Positions 1 to 6,757 of a stretch of 11,610 bases of DNA are shown piece by piece. A model generated the notes under the pieces. That model was not told where the DNA came from, ran no database searches, and saw only the letters and a list, made by a program, of their open reading frames with translations. Numbering within the stretch: the stretch's first letter is position 1; each line of letters starts with the position of its first letter. The translations under genes and the position numbers were made by a program. This stretch comes from Paraglaciecola arctica (GTDB taxonomy: Bacteria > Pseudomonadota > Gammaproteobacteria > Enterobacterales > Alteromonadaceae). Location: contig QIJM01000650.1 of NCBI GenBank assembly GCA_003232445.1, positions 1 through 11,610 on the forward strand, written 5' to 3'.

Positions 1-1067
1 TTTGGGTTAGCAAATCGATTCAGCAGTTGCAGACAATAGTGGTCTAAATCAATATCATCGGGCACGCTGACACTCGGTTTCAATTCGTGTTGCATCAAAG
101 CATGAATAAAGGCTTTAACTTCAGGCAGATTAATCGCCTCAGCGACGGTATCCAGTTTGCTTAAACATCCCAAATAAGCAATAGATGAGTGACTGCCATT
201 GAGTAATCGTAATTTCATTGTTTCAAAATTGTGAACATCGTCAACCATCAACGCACCAACTTCATCCCAAGCTGGACGCCCTGCAACAAAATCGTCCTCA
301 ATAACCCATTGACTGAAGCGCTCAGTGGCGACCAGTGCATGGTCGTCATATTCTAGTTTGTCGCAAAATTGCTGACGCACATCTTCAGTCACAGCAGGTA
401 CAATTCGGTCAACCATACTGCTAGGAAAACGATATTGGCAAGCGATAGCATCAGCTAATTCAGTATTAATGAGCCTCGCAAAATCGAGGATTAAACCACG
501 TAATAACTGACCATTGGATGGTAGGTTGTCACAACTCATAACGGAGAAGGGGCTAATATGATGCTCAATCCGGTATTGCATTGCTCGCACTAAATAGCCT
601 AGGGCACTTTTAGGTGCCTCAGCATTAGCAAGGTCGTGCTTTATGTCAGGATGTTCGATATTTAACTTTCCCGTCGAAGGGTCGTGACAATAGCCTTTTT
701 CGGTAATGGTTAAACTCACAATTCGCGTGTGCTCATGCTGTAATGCTTTTAGCACCGCTTGTGGGTTTTGCGGTGCTACGAGTACGTGCGATATTGCAGT
801 GATAACCGTCGGCTGATAACCGTCGGCGTCCTGCTCTATTAATGTATAAAGGCCATTCTGAGGGTTTAACTGTTCTGCCACCCCAGCATTACGTAAGCTT
901 ACGCCAGTAATGCGCCAATCACCACCTGATAGCTGCATGGCCTGATGTGTATACCAAGCCTGATGTGCTCGATGAAAAGCACCGATACCCAGATGAACGA
1001 TACCGCACTTTACTTTAGTTAGGGGGGATACCATGTTCCCGGAAAGTCGTTGTATTTTTGATATCAT
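1..1067 (-). CDS. uxuB: Fructuronate reductase (D-mannonate oxidoreductase), 3' end beyond the window
   Basis: NAD-dependent reduction of D-fructuronate to D-mannonate, the second cytosolic step of glucuronate breakdown. An uninterrupted minus-strand frame encodes 355 residues from an ATG at 1067-1065 to the left edge. Since E. coli UxuB has 486 residues, about 130 C-terminal residues should lie outside. It belongs to the mannitol dehydrogenase family: the nucleotide-binding start reads GIVHLGIGAFHRAHQ (residues 22-36), followed by SLTITEKGYC, VMSCDNLPSNG and MVDRIVPA. The family signature MKLRLLNGSHS supplies the catalytic Lys285, Asn290 and His293 in K-x4-N-x2-H spacing. The start codon shares one base with the uxaC stop (TAATG), which suggests translational coupling. 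Met12 is a possible later start, but the overlap favours the first ATG. A paralogous mannitol or altronate oxidoreductase is the alternative; the uxaC and uxuA neighbours make UxuB much more likely. Confidence 0.93.
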   Translation of the reverse strand, partial: MISKIQRLSGNMVSPLTKVKCGIVHLGIGAFHRAHQAWYTHQAMQLSGGDWRITGVSLRNAGVAEQLNPQNGLYTLIEQDADGYQPTVITAISHVLVAPQNPQAVLKALQHEHTRIVSLTITEKGYCHDPSTGKLNIEHPDIKHDLANAEAPKSALGYLVRAMQYRIEHHISPFSVMSCDNLPSNGQLLRGLILDFARLINTELADAIACQYRFPSSMVDRIVPAVTEDVRQQFCDKLEYDDHALVATERFSQWVIEDDFVAGRPAWDEVGALMVDDVHNFETMKLRLLNGSHSSIAYLGCLSKLDTVAEAINLPEVKAFIHALMQHELKPSVSVPDDIDLDHYCLQLLNRFANP

Positions 1068-2482
1068 TAGAGTTTGTAAGCCTGCTTAGCCAAACGATAC
1101 GATAAATCATGCGCAAGTTCGAACGCTTCATCCTCGTCCAATCGATGTTCAGCGACTAGCGTTGATAAAAAGTGACAATCCATACGTCGAGCAACATCAT
1201 GGCGCGCAGGAATAGATAAAAATGCTCGAGTATCATCATTGAATCCAACGGTATTATAAAAACCAGCTGTCTCAGTGATTTGTTCACGGAATCGACGCAT
1301 TCCTTCTGGACTGTCATGGAACCACCACGATGGACCAAGTTTAAGAGCTGGATAATGTCCCGCCAAGGGCGCAAGTTCTCGGCTATATGCGCTCTCATCT
1401 AAAGTAAACACAATTAGCGTCAACTTAGGGTCGTTGCCAAATTTATCCAATAAAGGTTTTAATGCATTCACATACTCTGTTTGTAAGGGAATATCTGCCC
1501 CCTTATCCCGTCCAAATCCAGTGAATAACGACGAGTTATGGTTACGGAACGACCCCGGGTGTAATTGCATGACTAAACCATCGTCTATGCTCATTTTTGC
1601 CATTTCAGTGAGCATTTGAGCACGGAAAAGTTCAGCCTCGTTCACTGTAAACTGACCATTCAATACTTTTTGATAAAGTGTCTCAGCTTCGCTAGCCGAC
1701 AAGTTCGCAGTCGCAGCTGTAGGATGACCATGATCAGTCGACGTCACACCCGTTGATTTAAAATAAGCGCGCCGGTTTACTAAGGCAGCAAGATAGCTGT
1801 TGAAGTGCTGACAATGCTCATTCGTTAATGAAGAAAGTGCGGTAATGTTTTCACGAAACCCTTCAAATTCAGGATCAACAACTGGGTCAGGGCGGAAAGC
1901 TGAAATAACTCTTCCTGACCAGTCACTTTGCGCAATATTCCGGTGATGGCGCAAATCATCTAATGGTGATTCAGTTGTCGAAATCAATTCTATATTGAAC
2001 TGATCAAACAAGGCTCTTGGCTTGAAAGCATCAGTTTTCAAAGCGCTATCAATCGTGTCGTAGTAATGATCTGCCGTATTTTTGTCCAGCTTCACATCAA
2101 TTCCAAAAACATGTTTAAACACATAATCGAGCCAAAGACGTGAAGGTGTGCCGCGAAAGAGGTAATAATATTCTGCAAAGGTTTTCCAGACTTTGCGAGG
2201 GTCACGTTGATATTCACTTCCATCTCTCGGCGCAACGCCAAGGGACTGAAGACTGACTCCCTGACTATAGAGCATACGCAACACATAGTGATCTGGGGTT
2301 AACAACAATTCTGTTGGGTTGGCAAAAGCTTCGTTTTCAGCAAACCATCTTGGGTCAGTATGACCATGCGGGCTGATAATGGGTAATGATTTTACTGAAT
2401 CATATAGGCGCTCACATATACCACGAGATACACGCTCTGATGGAAATAAGCGAGCGTGATTAAGAATGAGAGGCTTCGTCAT
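1067..2482 (-). CDS. uxaC: Glucuronate (uronate) isomerase
   Basis: Isomerises D-glucuronate to D-fructuronate (and D-galacturonate to D-tagaturonate), the entry step of the hexuronate pathway in the cytosol. The product has 471 residues, close to the 470 of E. coli UxaC, and belongs to the amidohydrolase-like TIM-barrel fold. The first-strand metal motif is ISPHGHTDP, with His39 and His41. Further recognisable blocks are TPDHYVLRMLYSQGV, STTESPLDDLRHH, STDHGHPTA, MQLHPGSFRNHN, LGPSWWFHDSPEGM and VGFNDDTRAFLSIPARHD. The SPHGHTDP form resembles the Caulobacter/Xanthomonas branch as I remember it, rather than the FDYHCHL form of E. coli. GGTGA lies just 5' of the ATG at 2482. It is the first gene of a uxaC-uxuB operon, divergent from kdgK. 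The 233-bp upstream region contains a palindromic candidate operator, so it is probably under the linked GntR-type regulator. Confidence 0.96.
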   Translation of the reverse strand: MTKPLILNHARLFPSERVSRGICERLYDSVKSLPIISPHGHTDPRWFAENEAFANPTELLLTPDHYVLRMLYSQGVSLQSLGVAPRDGSEYQRDPRKVWKTFAEYYYLFRGTPSRLWLDYVFKHVFGIDVKLDKNTADHYYDTIDSALKTDAFKPRALFDQFNIELISTTESPLDDLRHHRNIAQSDWSGRVISAFRPDPVVDPEFEGFRENITALSSLTNEHCQHFNSYLAALVNRRAYFKSTGVTSTDHGHPTAATANLSASEAETLYQKVLNGQFTVNEAELFRAQMLTEMAKMSIDDGLVMQLHPGSFRNHNSSLFTGFGRDKGADIPLQTEYVNALKPLLDKFGNDPKLTLIVFTLDESAYSRELAPLAGHYPALKLGPSWWFHDSPEGMRRFREQITETAGFYNTVGFNDDTRAFLSIPARHDVARRMDCHFLSTLVAEHRLDEDEAFELAHDLSYRLAKQAYKL

Positions 2483-2512
2483 ATATCACCGTTGTCAAGT
2501 TTGGACTCAAAT

Positions 2513-2530
2513 TTTGCATAGTTTGCATAG
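2513..2530. repeat. Tandem 9-bp direct repeat TTTGCATAG x2
   Basis: Two perfect adjacent copies of TTTGCATAG (2513-2521 and 2522-2530) lie 31-48 bp upstream of the uxaC start. A third copy occurs at 3737-3745 in the uxuA promoter. The shared presence in two control regions of one pathway suggests a protein-binding element, but this could be chance in AT-rich DNA. Confidence 0.55.
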
Positions 2531-2581
2531 ATCATCACTAAGTTTAGTGTTTTCGATCGCGAACCTACAATACTGCTATTT

Positions 2582-2600
2582 TGGTAAGGCCGCCTTACCA
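2582..2600. promoter_or_regulatory. Palindromic candidate operator for the UxuR-type repressor
   Basis: TGGTAAGGCCGCCTTACCA is a perfect inverted repeat with 9-bp arms around a single central C. GntR/FadR-family regulators of hexuronate genes bind short palindromes with TGGT...ACCA ends (E. coli UxuR/ExuR sites contain TTGGTATACCAA), and a regulator of this family is encoded at 5065-5775. Its position between divergent uxaC and kdgK fits control of both. The right arm GCCTTACCA recurs at 3711-3719, next to the uxuA promoter. The palindrome is seen directly; its binding partner is inferred. Confidence 0.7.
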
Positions 2601-2715
2601 TTCATAAAAACATTATGTTAGAGTATTGTCAATTGATTACCAAACAACAAATGCCAGCGTTAAACTTTCCGATATATTTTAATGAGCTGGGGTTACGTAA
2701 AAAGGAAGGCAGAGT

Positions 2716-3647
2716 ATGAAACTTGGAGCCATTGGTGAGTGCATGCTTGAATTGACTCATACCGACCCATTGAAACTTTCCATGACAAGTCTTGGATTTG
2801 GAGGCGATACACTCAATACACTGATTTACGCATCGCGACTTGGACTGCAAAGTTACTTTTTTTCCGCGCTTGGTCAAGACTCTTATAGTCATTGGTTACT
2901 CGAACAGTGGTCAAATGAAAAGATTAATATCGACTTTGTCACTCAATATGCAAATAAACTGCCGGGCATGTATGCGATTCAAGTCGATTCGGTCGGTGAG
3001 CGACGATTTTTCTATTGGAGAGAACAAAGTGCAGCTAAAGAATTTATCAAACGTTCAGATCCAAAGGAGCTGTTAAAACATCTCACACAAATGGACGTCA
3101 TTTATTTTTCCGGTATCTCACTAGCCATACTGGATGATGAGCAACGGTACACGCTGTTGAATATAATTAAAGCACTGAAGCAATCAAATAAAATCATTGT
3201 CTTTGACGGTAATTTTCGCCCTAAAAACTGGAAAAGTGTAGAACAAGCTCGATTCTGGAGTGACCAATTTCTGGCCTACGTTGACTGGTATTTACCTACA
3301 TTCGAAGACGAGCAAGCATTGTTTGCTGTTAAAACGGTTGAAGAGTTGATAGAGCACCATTCTCATTACAATATTCCTGAAATAGCGTTAAAAGATGGCG
3401 AAAATGGCTGCTGGTTAATTAGTGATGGCAAGCGCAAACAAGTTGCTATTCCTTTAGTCGTCACGCCGATCGATACTACAGCGGCAGGTGATTCGTTTAA
3501 TGCCGGTTATATAACAGCTAGAATAATGCTGCAAAAGTGGGGCATCTTGTTGCAGGAAATGTGATCCAGCATAAAGGTGCCATAATAGAAAAGTCTGCTT
3601 TGCCCTCTTTCATAACGTTAGAACAACAAGCATTGATGAAAAAGTAA
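2716..3647 (+). pseudogene. kdgK: 2-keto-3-deoxygluconate kinase, frameshifted near the 3' end
   Basis: PfkB/ribokinase-family sugar kinase that would phosphorylate KDG to KDG-6-phosphate with ATP. The start ATG at 2716 has a good AAGGAAGG Shine-Dalgarno 6-7 bases upstream. Recognisable parts are GAIGECMLEL, the substrate-site GGDTLNTL, ERRFFYWREQSAAKEF, VFDGNFRPKNW, LPTFEDEQALF and the C-terminal PfkB signature DTTAAGDSFNAGY with catalytic Asp259. The open frame stops at 3564 after 282 residues, ending in a non-conserved tail. The conserved C-terminus (AAKVGHLVAGNVIQHKGAII, then about 18 residues to TAA at 3645-3647) is intact in another frame from about 3528. Only 29 bases separate the AGY and GH codons, where E. 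coli KdgK has 16 residues (48 bases), so a 19-base deletion is the best explanation; a one-base loss in AAAA or GGGG is the alternative. The truncated kinase keeps its catalytic Asp, so residual activity cannot be excluded. Confidence 0.85.
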
Positions 3648-3661
3648 GCTTTATATAATGC

Positions 3662-3727
3662 TAGTCAGGTGGTTTTTTTCAAAAAACCGTGAGCCAATTA
3701 CAATTAATTGGCCTTACCACTTGACTA
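3662..3727. repeat. Nested inverted repeats between kdgK and uxuA
   Basis: An outer imperfect inverted repeat pairs TAGTCAGGTGG (3662-3672) with CCACTTGACTA (3717-3727): ten Watson-Crick pairs and one G-T. Inside are two further perfect inverted repeats, GGTTTTTT-TC-AAAAAACC (3671-3688) and GCCAATTA-CAAT-TAATTGGC (3693-3712). Together they could form a three-way-junction RNA or cruciform. No T-tract follows the outer stem, so a standard rho-independent terminator is not supported. The right arm contains the half-operator GCCTTACCA and the uxuA -35 box. Function unknown. Confidence 0.6.
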
Positions 3728-3748
3728 ATAATTCTATTTGCATAGAAT
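3721..3748 (+). promoter_or_regulatory. Sigma70-like promoter of uxuA
   Basis: TTGACT (-35, 3721-3726), a 16-bp spacer and TAGAAT (-10, 3743-3748) give five of six consensus bases in each box. Transcription would start near 3755, leaving a leader of about 110 bases before uxuA. The half-operator GCCTTACCA ends two bases upstream of the -35 box, and the inverted repeat at 3730-3749 covers the spacer and -10. Confidence 0.6.
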
Positions 3749-3749
3749 T
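3730..3749. promoter_or_regulatory. Inverted repeat overlapping the uxuA -10 box
   Basis: AATTCTAT-TTGC-ATAGAATT is a perfect inverted repeat with 8-bp arms and a 4-bp centre. It covers most of the promoter spacer and the -10 element, a classic place for a repressor site, and it contains the third copy of TTTGCATAG. Its sequence differs from the TGGTAAGGC palindrome, so a second regulator is possible. Confidence 0.5.
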
Positions 3750-3864
3750 TGATAAGTAGTTATTACGCTACAATTTTGCCTCTTTAGATTTTTTTTGCGT
3801 CAAATACTAATGACTATTTCTAAAGAAACTTCGTTCTTACACGTAGGTTCAAGTGGAGTATTTT

Positions 3865-5058
3865 GTGATAGAAACATGGCGTTGGTTTGGTCCGAGTGAC
3901 ACAATTAGTCTTAATCGAATTAAACAGGCAGGTGCAACCGGTATTGTCACCTCTTTACATGACATACCCACGGGAGAGTTATGGCCTAAAGAGGATATTC
4001 TGGCTCGAAAAGCGATGATTGAGGCTGAAGGTCTAGTGTGGGAAGTGATAGAAAGTATTCCGGTACACAACAATATCAAAACGCGAAGCGGCAATTATAA
4101 AGTACTCATTGAAAATTATAAGCAGTCGATTATCAATGCGGCCGAGTGTGGCGTTTTTACAATTTGCTATAATTTTATGCCCGTGGTTGATTGGACGCGC
4201 ACAAATTTGATGTACAAACTGCCAAATAATAGTCACGCATTGCGCTTCGAAATGACGGATTTTGCAGCATATGACATTTTTTTATTGGAGCGTAAAAATT
4301 CAAGACAATCCTATTCGCCTGAAGTCATCGCGAAAGCAGAAAAATCTTATGCTTCGATGAATGACGAGACTCGTTTAGCTCTGGAAAAAAATATAATAGC
4401 AGGATTACCCGGCGGGGAAGGGTCATATACTAGAGACTCTATTAAAGAAGCAATAGAAGAGTTTATTTCAATTGGTACTGAAGGGTTTCGGCAGAATTTA
4501 TTTATGTTTCTTGGCGAAGTTGTTCCTGTGGCTGAATCCGTTGCTGCCAGGATGTGTATCCATCCTGATGATCCACCGTTCTCCTTATTTGGATTGCCTC
4601 GTGTTGTATCGACAGCGGATGATGCTAGAAAAATAATTGCAGCACACCCGTCTCCTGCAAATGGTTTGACCATGTGTGCAGGCTCATATGGAGCGAGGCG
4701 CGATAACGATTTGGTCGGAATGGTTCAAGAATTTGGCAGTCGAGTATATTTTGTTCATTTGAGAAATGTGATTAGAGAAGAAGACGGATCTTTCTATGAA
4801 TCAGAACATTTGGATGGTGATAACGATATGGTCGGATTAGTTCAGGCAATATTAAACGAAGAACAACAACGCCTAATGGTGGATGGCGAAGAGAAATTTA
4901 TTCGCATTCCTATGAGACCCGATCATGGGCATTTATTGGATGATGAAGTAAACGACAAAACGGTAAAACCTGGATATGGTTATACTGGAAGACTAAAAGG
5001 ACTCGCAGAATTACGTGGAGTAATTCATGCAGTCACTCAACTTACATCGCGAACGTAA
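3865..5058 (+). CDS. uxuA: Mannonate dehydratase
   Basis: Fe2+/Mn2+-dependent dehydration of D-mannonate to 2-keto-3-deoxy-D-gluconate, the step between UxuB and KdgK in the cytosol. From GTG 3865 the protein has 397 residues (E. coli UxuA 394). This start is chosen because the N-terminus MIETWRWFGP then matches E. coli MEQTWRWYGP, and GGAG at 3855-3858 is an ideal Shine-Dalgarno six bases upstream; an in-frame GTG at 3853 overlaps that Shine-Dalgarno. Xylose-isomerase-like TIM barrel. Metal-site motifs are visible: HPDDPP (His233), TMCAGSYG (Cys271), FVHLR (His298) and MRPDHGH (Asp353, His354). Other conserved blocks are QAGATGIVTSLHDIP, CYNFMPVVDWTRT, NIIAGLPG and GRLKGLAELRGV. It has its own promoter upstream and is followed after six bases by the regulator gene, so the two are probably cotranscribed. 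Confidence 0.96.
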   Translation: MIETWRWFGPSDTISLNRIKQAGATGIVTSLHDIPTGELWPKEDILARKAMIEAEGLVWEVIESIPVHNNIKTRSGNYKVLIENYKQSIINAAECGVFTICYNFMPVVDWTRTNLMYKLPNNSHALRFEMTDFAAYDIFLLERKNSRQSYSPEVIAKAEKSYASMNDETRLALEKNIIAGLPGGEGSYTRDSIKEAIEEFISIGTEGFRQNLFMFLGEVVPVAESVAARMCIHPDDPPFSLFGLPRVVSTADDARKIIAAHPSPANGLTMCAGSYGARRDNDLVGMVQEFGSRVYFVHLRNVIREEDGSFYESEHLDGDNDMVGLVQAILNEEQQRLMVDGEEKFIRIPMRPDHGHLLDDEVNDKTVKPGYGYTGRLKGLAELRGVIHAVTQLTSRT

Positions 5059-5064
5059 CTCTCC

Positions 5065-5775
5065 ATGAAGTCGTTGCAATTAGAAGTGGTCAAGAATAAT
5101 CGTCTGTACATAAAAGTTGCGGAACAAATGCGTAAACTCATGGAAACAGATGTGATAAAACAAGGTGAACGCTTTCCATCTGAACGTGAGTTAGCAGAGC
5201 AACTTGGGGTGAGTCGCCCAACAGTTAGAGAAGCCATGATTGCGCTTGAAATGACCGGTATGATAGAGATCCGATCAGGCTCTGGCATTTACGCAAAAAA
5301 CGCTAAATCAATGAAGCAAATTCAGCTTATCGATTCGGGTATCGGCCCATTTGATGTACTTGAAATTAGATTAATCATTGAATCAGAAGCCTGCGCCCTA
5401 GCTGCAGCCCGGATTACTGAAGAAGAATTAGCACGTTTAAAGCAAACCTTGTTAGATATGGAGGAAGAAGAGAGAAGTCCTAATGCCTCTGAAAAAGCGG
5501 ATCAACAGTTTCATGAAATTATTGCAAAAAGTTGTCAGAACAGTGCCATTGAATATGTCATTGCTTGGTTATGGGATCTACGCAATGAATCAGTTTTAAG
5601 CACAGGCTTCTTAGAGCGAATTCGAAAAGAAGGCATCCATCCATCCATTGCAGAGCATCGAGCGATTTATGAGGCCATATCCAATAGAAATCCAACTAGG
5701 GCAAGAGCTGCAATGACCAGGCACATTGAATCAGCTACTGAAAATGCCGCAAAATATTTTCAAAAAACCGAATAG
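5065..5775 (+). CDS. uxuR: GntR-family (FadR subfamily, FCD domain) transcriptional regulator, UxuR/ExuR-like
   Basis: Probable ligand-responsive repressor of the hexuronate genes. The 236-residue product has an N-terminal winged helix-turn-helix (about residues 13-77: GERFPSERELAEQLGVSRPTVREAM, then the wing IEIRSGSGIYA, listed here as key blocks) and a C-terminal all-helical FCD domain. The FCD metal/ligand residues are in place: Asp146 and His150 in ADQQFHEII, His198 in AEHRAIYEAI and His220 in MTRHIESA. It starts six bases after the uxuA stop and has no clear Shine-Dalgarno, so translation may depend on uxuA; this would make the regulator part of the operon it controls. E. coli UxuR binds fructuronate and ExuR galacturonate; the effector here cannot be read from sequence. 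The target is inferred to be the palindrome at 2582-2600. Family assignment is firm; the exact orthology is less so. Confidence 0.85.
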   Translation: MKSLQLEVVKNNRLYIKVAEQMRKLMETDVIKQGERFPSERELAEQLGVSRPTVREAMIALEMTGMIEIRSGSGIYAKNAKSMKQIQLIDSGIGPFDVLEIRLIIESEACALAAARITEEELARLKQTLLDMEEEERSPNASEKADQQFHEIIAKSCQNSAIEYVIAWLWDLRNESVLSTGFLERIRKEGIHPSIAEHRAIYEAISNRNPTRARAAMTRHIESATENAAKYFQKTE

Positions 5776-5885
5776 AAAAAAAGCAATGTATGAGCAAGCT
5801 TGATAAACACGCAATATCTATATCGCCAGATTATATTTTTACACGGTCTGCTGTTATTGAACTAACCATCATGCACTATAGCTCG
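5776..5885. other. Convergent intergenic region, uxuR / thyA
   Basis: These 110 bp separate two convergent genes. An imperfect AT-rich hairpin AATATCT...AGATTATATT followed by a T-run (5813-5840) could act as a weak terminator for the uxu operon. No good thyA terminator is visible. A small open frame here overlaps the end of thyA on the opposite strand and shows no coding character. Confidence 0.3.
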
Positions 5886-6719
5886 CTAAACTGCGATTGG
5901 CGCTTTAATATTTGGGTGCGCATCGTAGCCTTCTATTTCAAAATCCTCGAATTTATATTCAAAAATAGAATTTGGCTTACGGTTAATCTTTAATCGTGGC
6001 AATTCTCTTGGCGCTCTAGTCAATTGCAGCTCGACCTGCTCCCTATGGTTTGAATAGATATGAAGATCACCTATAGATACAACAATTTCATGCGCAATTA
6101 AATCGCACTGCTGTGCCAGCATATGGGTTAGTAGAGCCAAACTTGCGATGTTGTATGGTAAACCCAAAAAGCTATCTGAACTTCTAATGTAGAGCTGTGC
6201 AGATAACTTACCGTTGGCTACATAAAACTGATACAACAAGTGACAAGGAGGCAACGCCATCTTGCCATTTTCAACATTTTCTTGAGGAGATTTCGTTTCA
6301 TCAGGTAAATACTCTACATTCCAGGCATGAAAAAGTATTCGTCTTGAGTCTGGATTGTTTTTCAATTGATTTACGACATAATCAATTTGATTAATAGTCC
6401 TATTGTCTTTAGCTGGCCAGGCGATCCATTGGTTACCATATACAGGGCCAAGATCACCACTATCAGTCGCCCATTCGTCCCAGATACGCACACCATTTTC
6501 ATTCAGCCACTGGGTATTGGTATCTCCATTCAAAAACCAAATTAATTCATTGGCAATGCTTTTGAAATGCAATTTTTTAGTCGTTAATAGTGGAAACCCT
6601 GCGTTCAAATCAAAGCGCATCTGATAACCAAATACACTGAGTGTACCTGTACCTGTGCGATCTCCCTTTTCCACGCCTGTATCTAATACGTGACGCATTA
6701 GCTGTAAATACTGTTGCAT
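5886..6719 (-). CDS. thyA: Thymidylate synthase
   Basis: Converts dUMP to dTMP using methylene-tetrahydrofolate as methyl donor and reductant; cytosolic and needed for DNA synthesis. The protein has 277 residues against 264 in E. coli. The N-terminus has DRTGTGTLSVFGYQMRFDL and PLLTTKKLHFKSI. The nucleophile is Cys159 in ALPPCHLLYQFYV, followed by RSSDSFLGLPYNIASLALL, GDLHIYSNH and the conserved C-terminus FEDFEIEGYDAHP...IKAPIAV. The extra length is mostly an insertion of about 13 residues just before the active-site loop (EYLPDETKSPQENVENGKM), a variant I believe also occurs in some other bacterial ThyA proteins. The start ATG at 6719 is preceded by two tandem copies of ATTAAGAG, so the ribosome-binding site is weak or duplicated. 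It lies 38 bases after ptsP in the same orientation; in E. coli lgt lies between the two. Confidence 0.97.
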   Translation of the reverse strand: MQQYLQLMRHVLDTGVEKGDRTGTGTLSVFGYQMRFDLNAGFPLLTTKKLHFKSIANELIWFLNGDTNTQWLNENGVRIWDEWATDSGDLGPVYGNQWIAWPAKDNRTINQIDYVVNQLKNNPDSRRILFHAWNVEYLPDETKSPQENVENGKMALPPCHLLYQFYVANGKLSAQLYIRSSDSFLGLPYNIASLALLTHMLAQQCDLIAHEIVVSIGDLHIYSNHREQVELQLTRAPRELPRLKINRKPNSIFEYKFEDFEIEGYDAHPNIKAPIAV

Positions 6720-6757
6720 TACTCTTAATCTCTTAATTCTTTAAAATTTATTTTGTG

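Larger units (their letters stand above)
2483..2715. promoter_or_regulatory. Divergent regulatory region between uxaC and kdgK
   Basis: This 233-bp gap holds the control signals of both arms of the uronate locus. Visible in it are a tandem TTTGCATAG repeat (2513-2530), a short inverted repeat CACTAA-GT-TTAGTG (2536-2549), a possible kdgK -10 box TACAAT (2566-2571) with only a poor -35 (TTTAGT, 2543-2548), and the 19-bp palindrome at 2582-2600. If TACAAT is used, transcription would begin around 2578 and the palindrome would sit immediately downstream, a typical repressor position. The kdgK Shine-Dalgarno AAGGAAGG is at 2702-2709. No convincing minus-strand promoter for uxaC could be picked by eye; TTGTAG-N18-TAAACT (2573 down to 2544) is a weak candidate. 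Promoter calls here are tentative. Confidence 0.6.

Noticed and set aside
801..827. 13-bp direct repeat GATAACCGTCGGC with 14-bp period inside uxuB.
   Set aside because: The period is not a multiple of three, yet the frame stays open and the protein aligns with the family across it. It is most likely an old or chance repeat.
3671..3688. GGTTTTTT-TC-AAAAAACC considered as the kdgK rho-independent terminator.
   Set aside because: The stem is almost all A-T and has no run of T after it. It is kept only as part of the nested repeat region.
5790..5993. Possible 67-residue plus-strand gene downstream of uxuR.
   Set aside because: It overlaps the 3' end of thyA on the opposite strand, has no Shine-Dalgarno and no recognisable motif.
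6180..6320. Extra residues before the ThyA active-site cysteine, considered as a possible insertion or inactive paralogue.
   Set aside because: All catalytic motifs are intact and insertions at this loop are, to my knowledge, found in other bacterial ThyA proteins.
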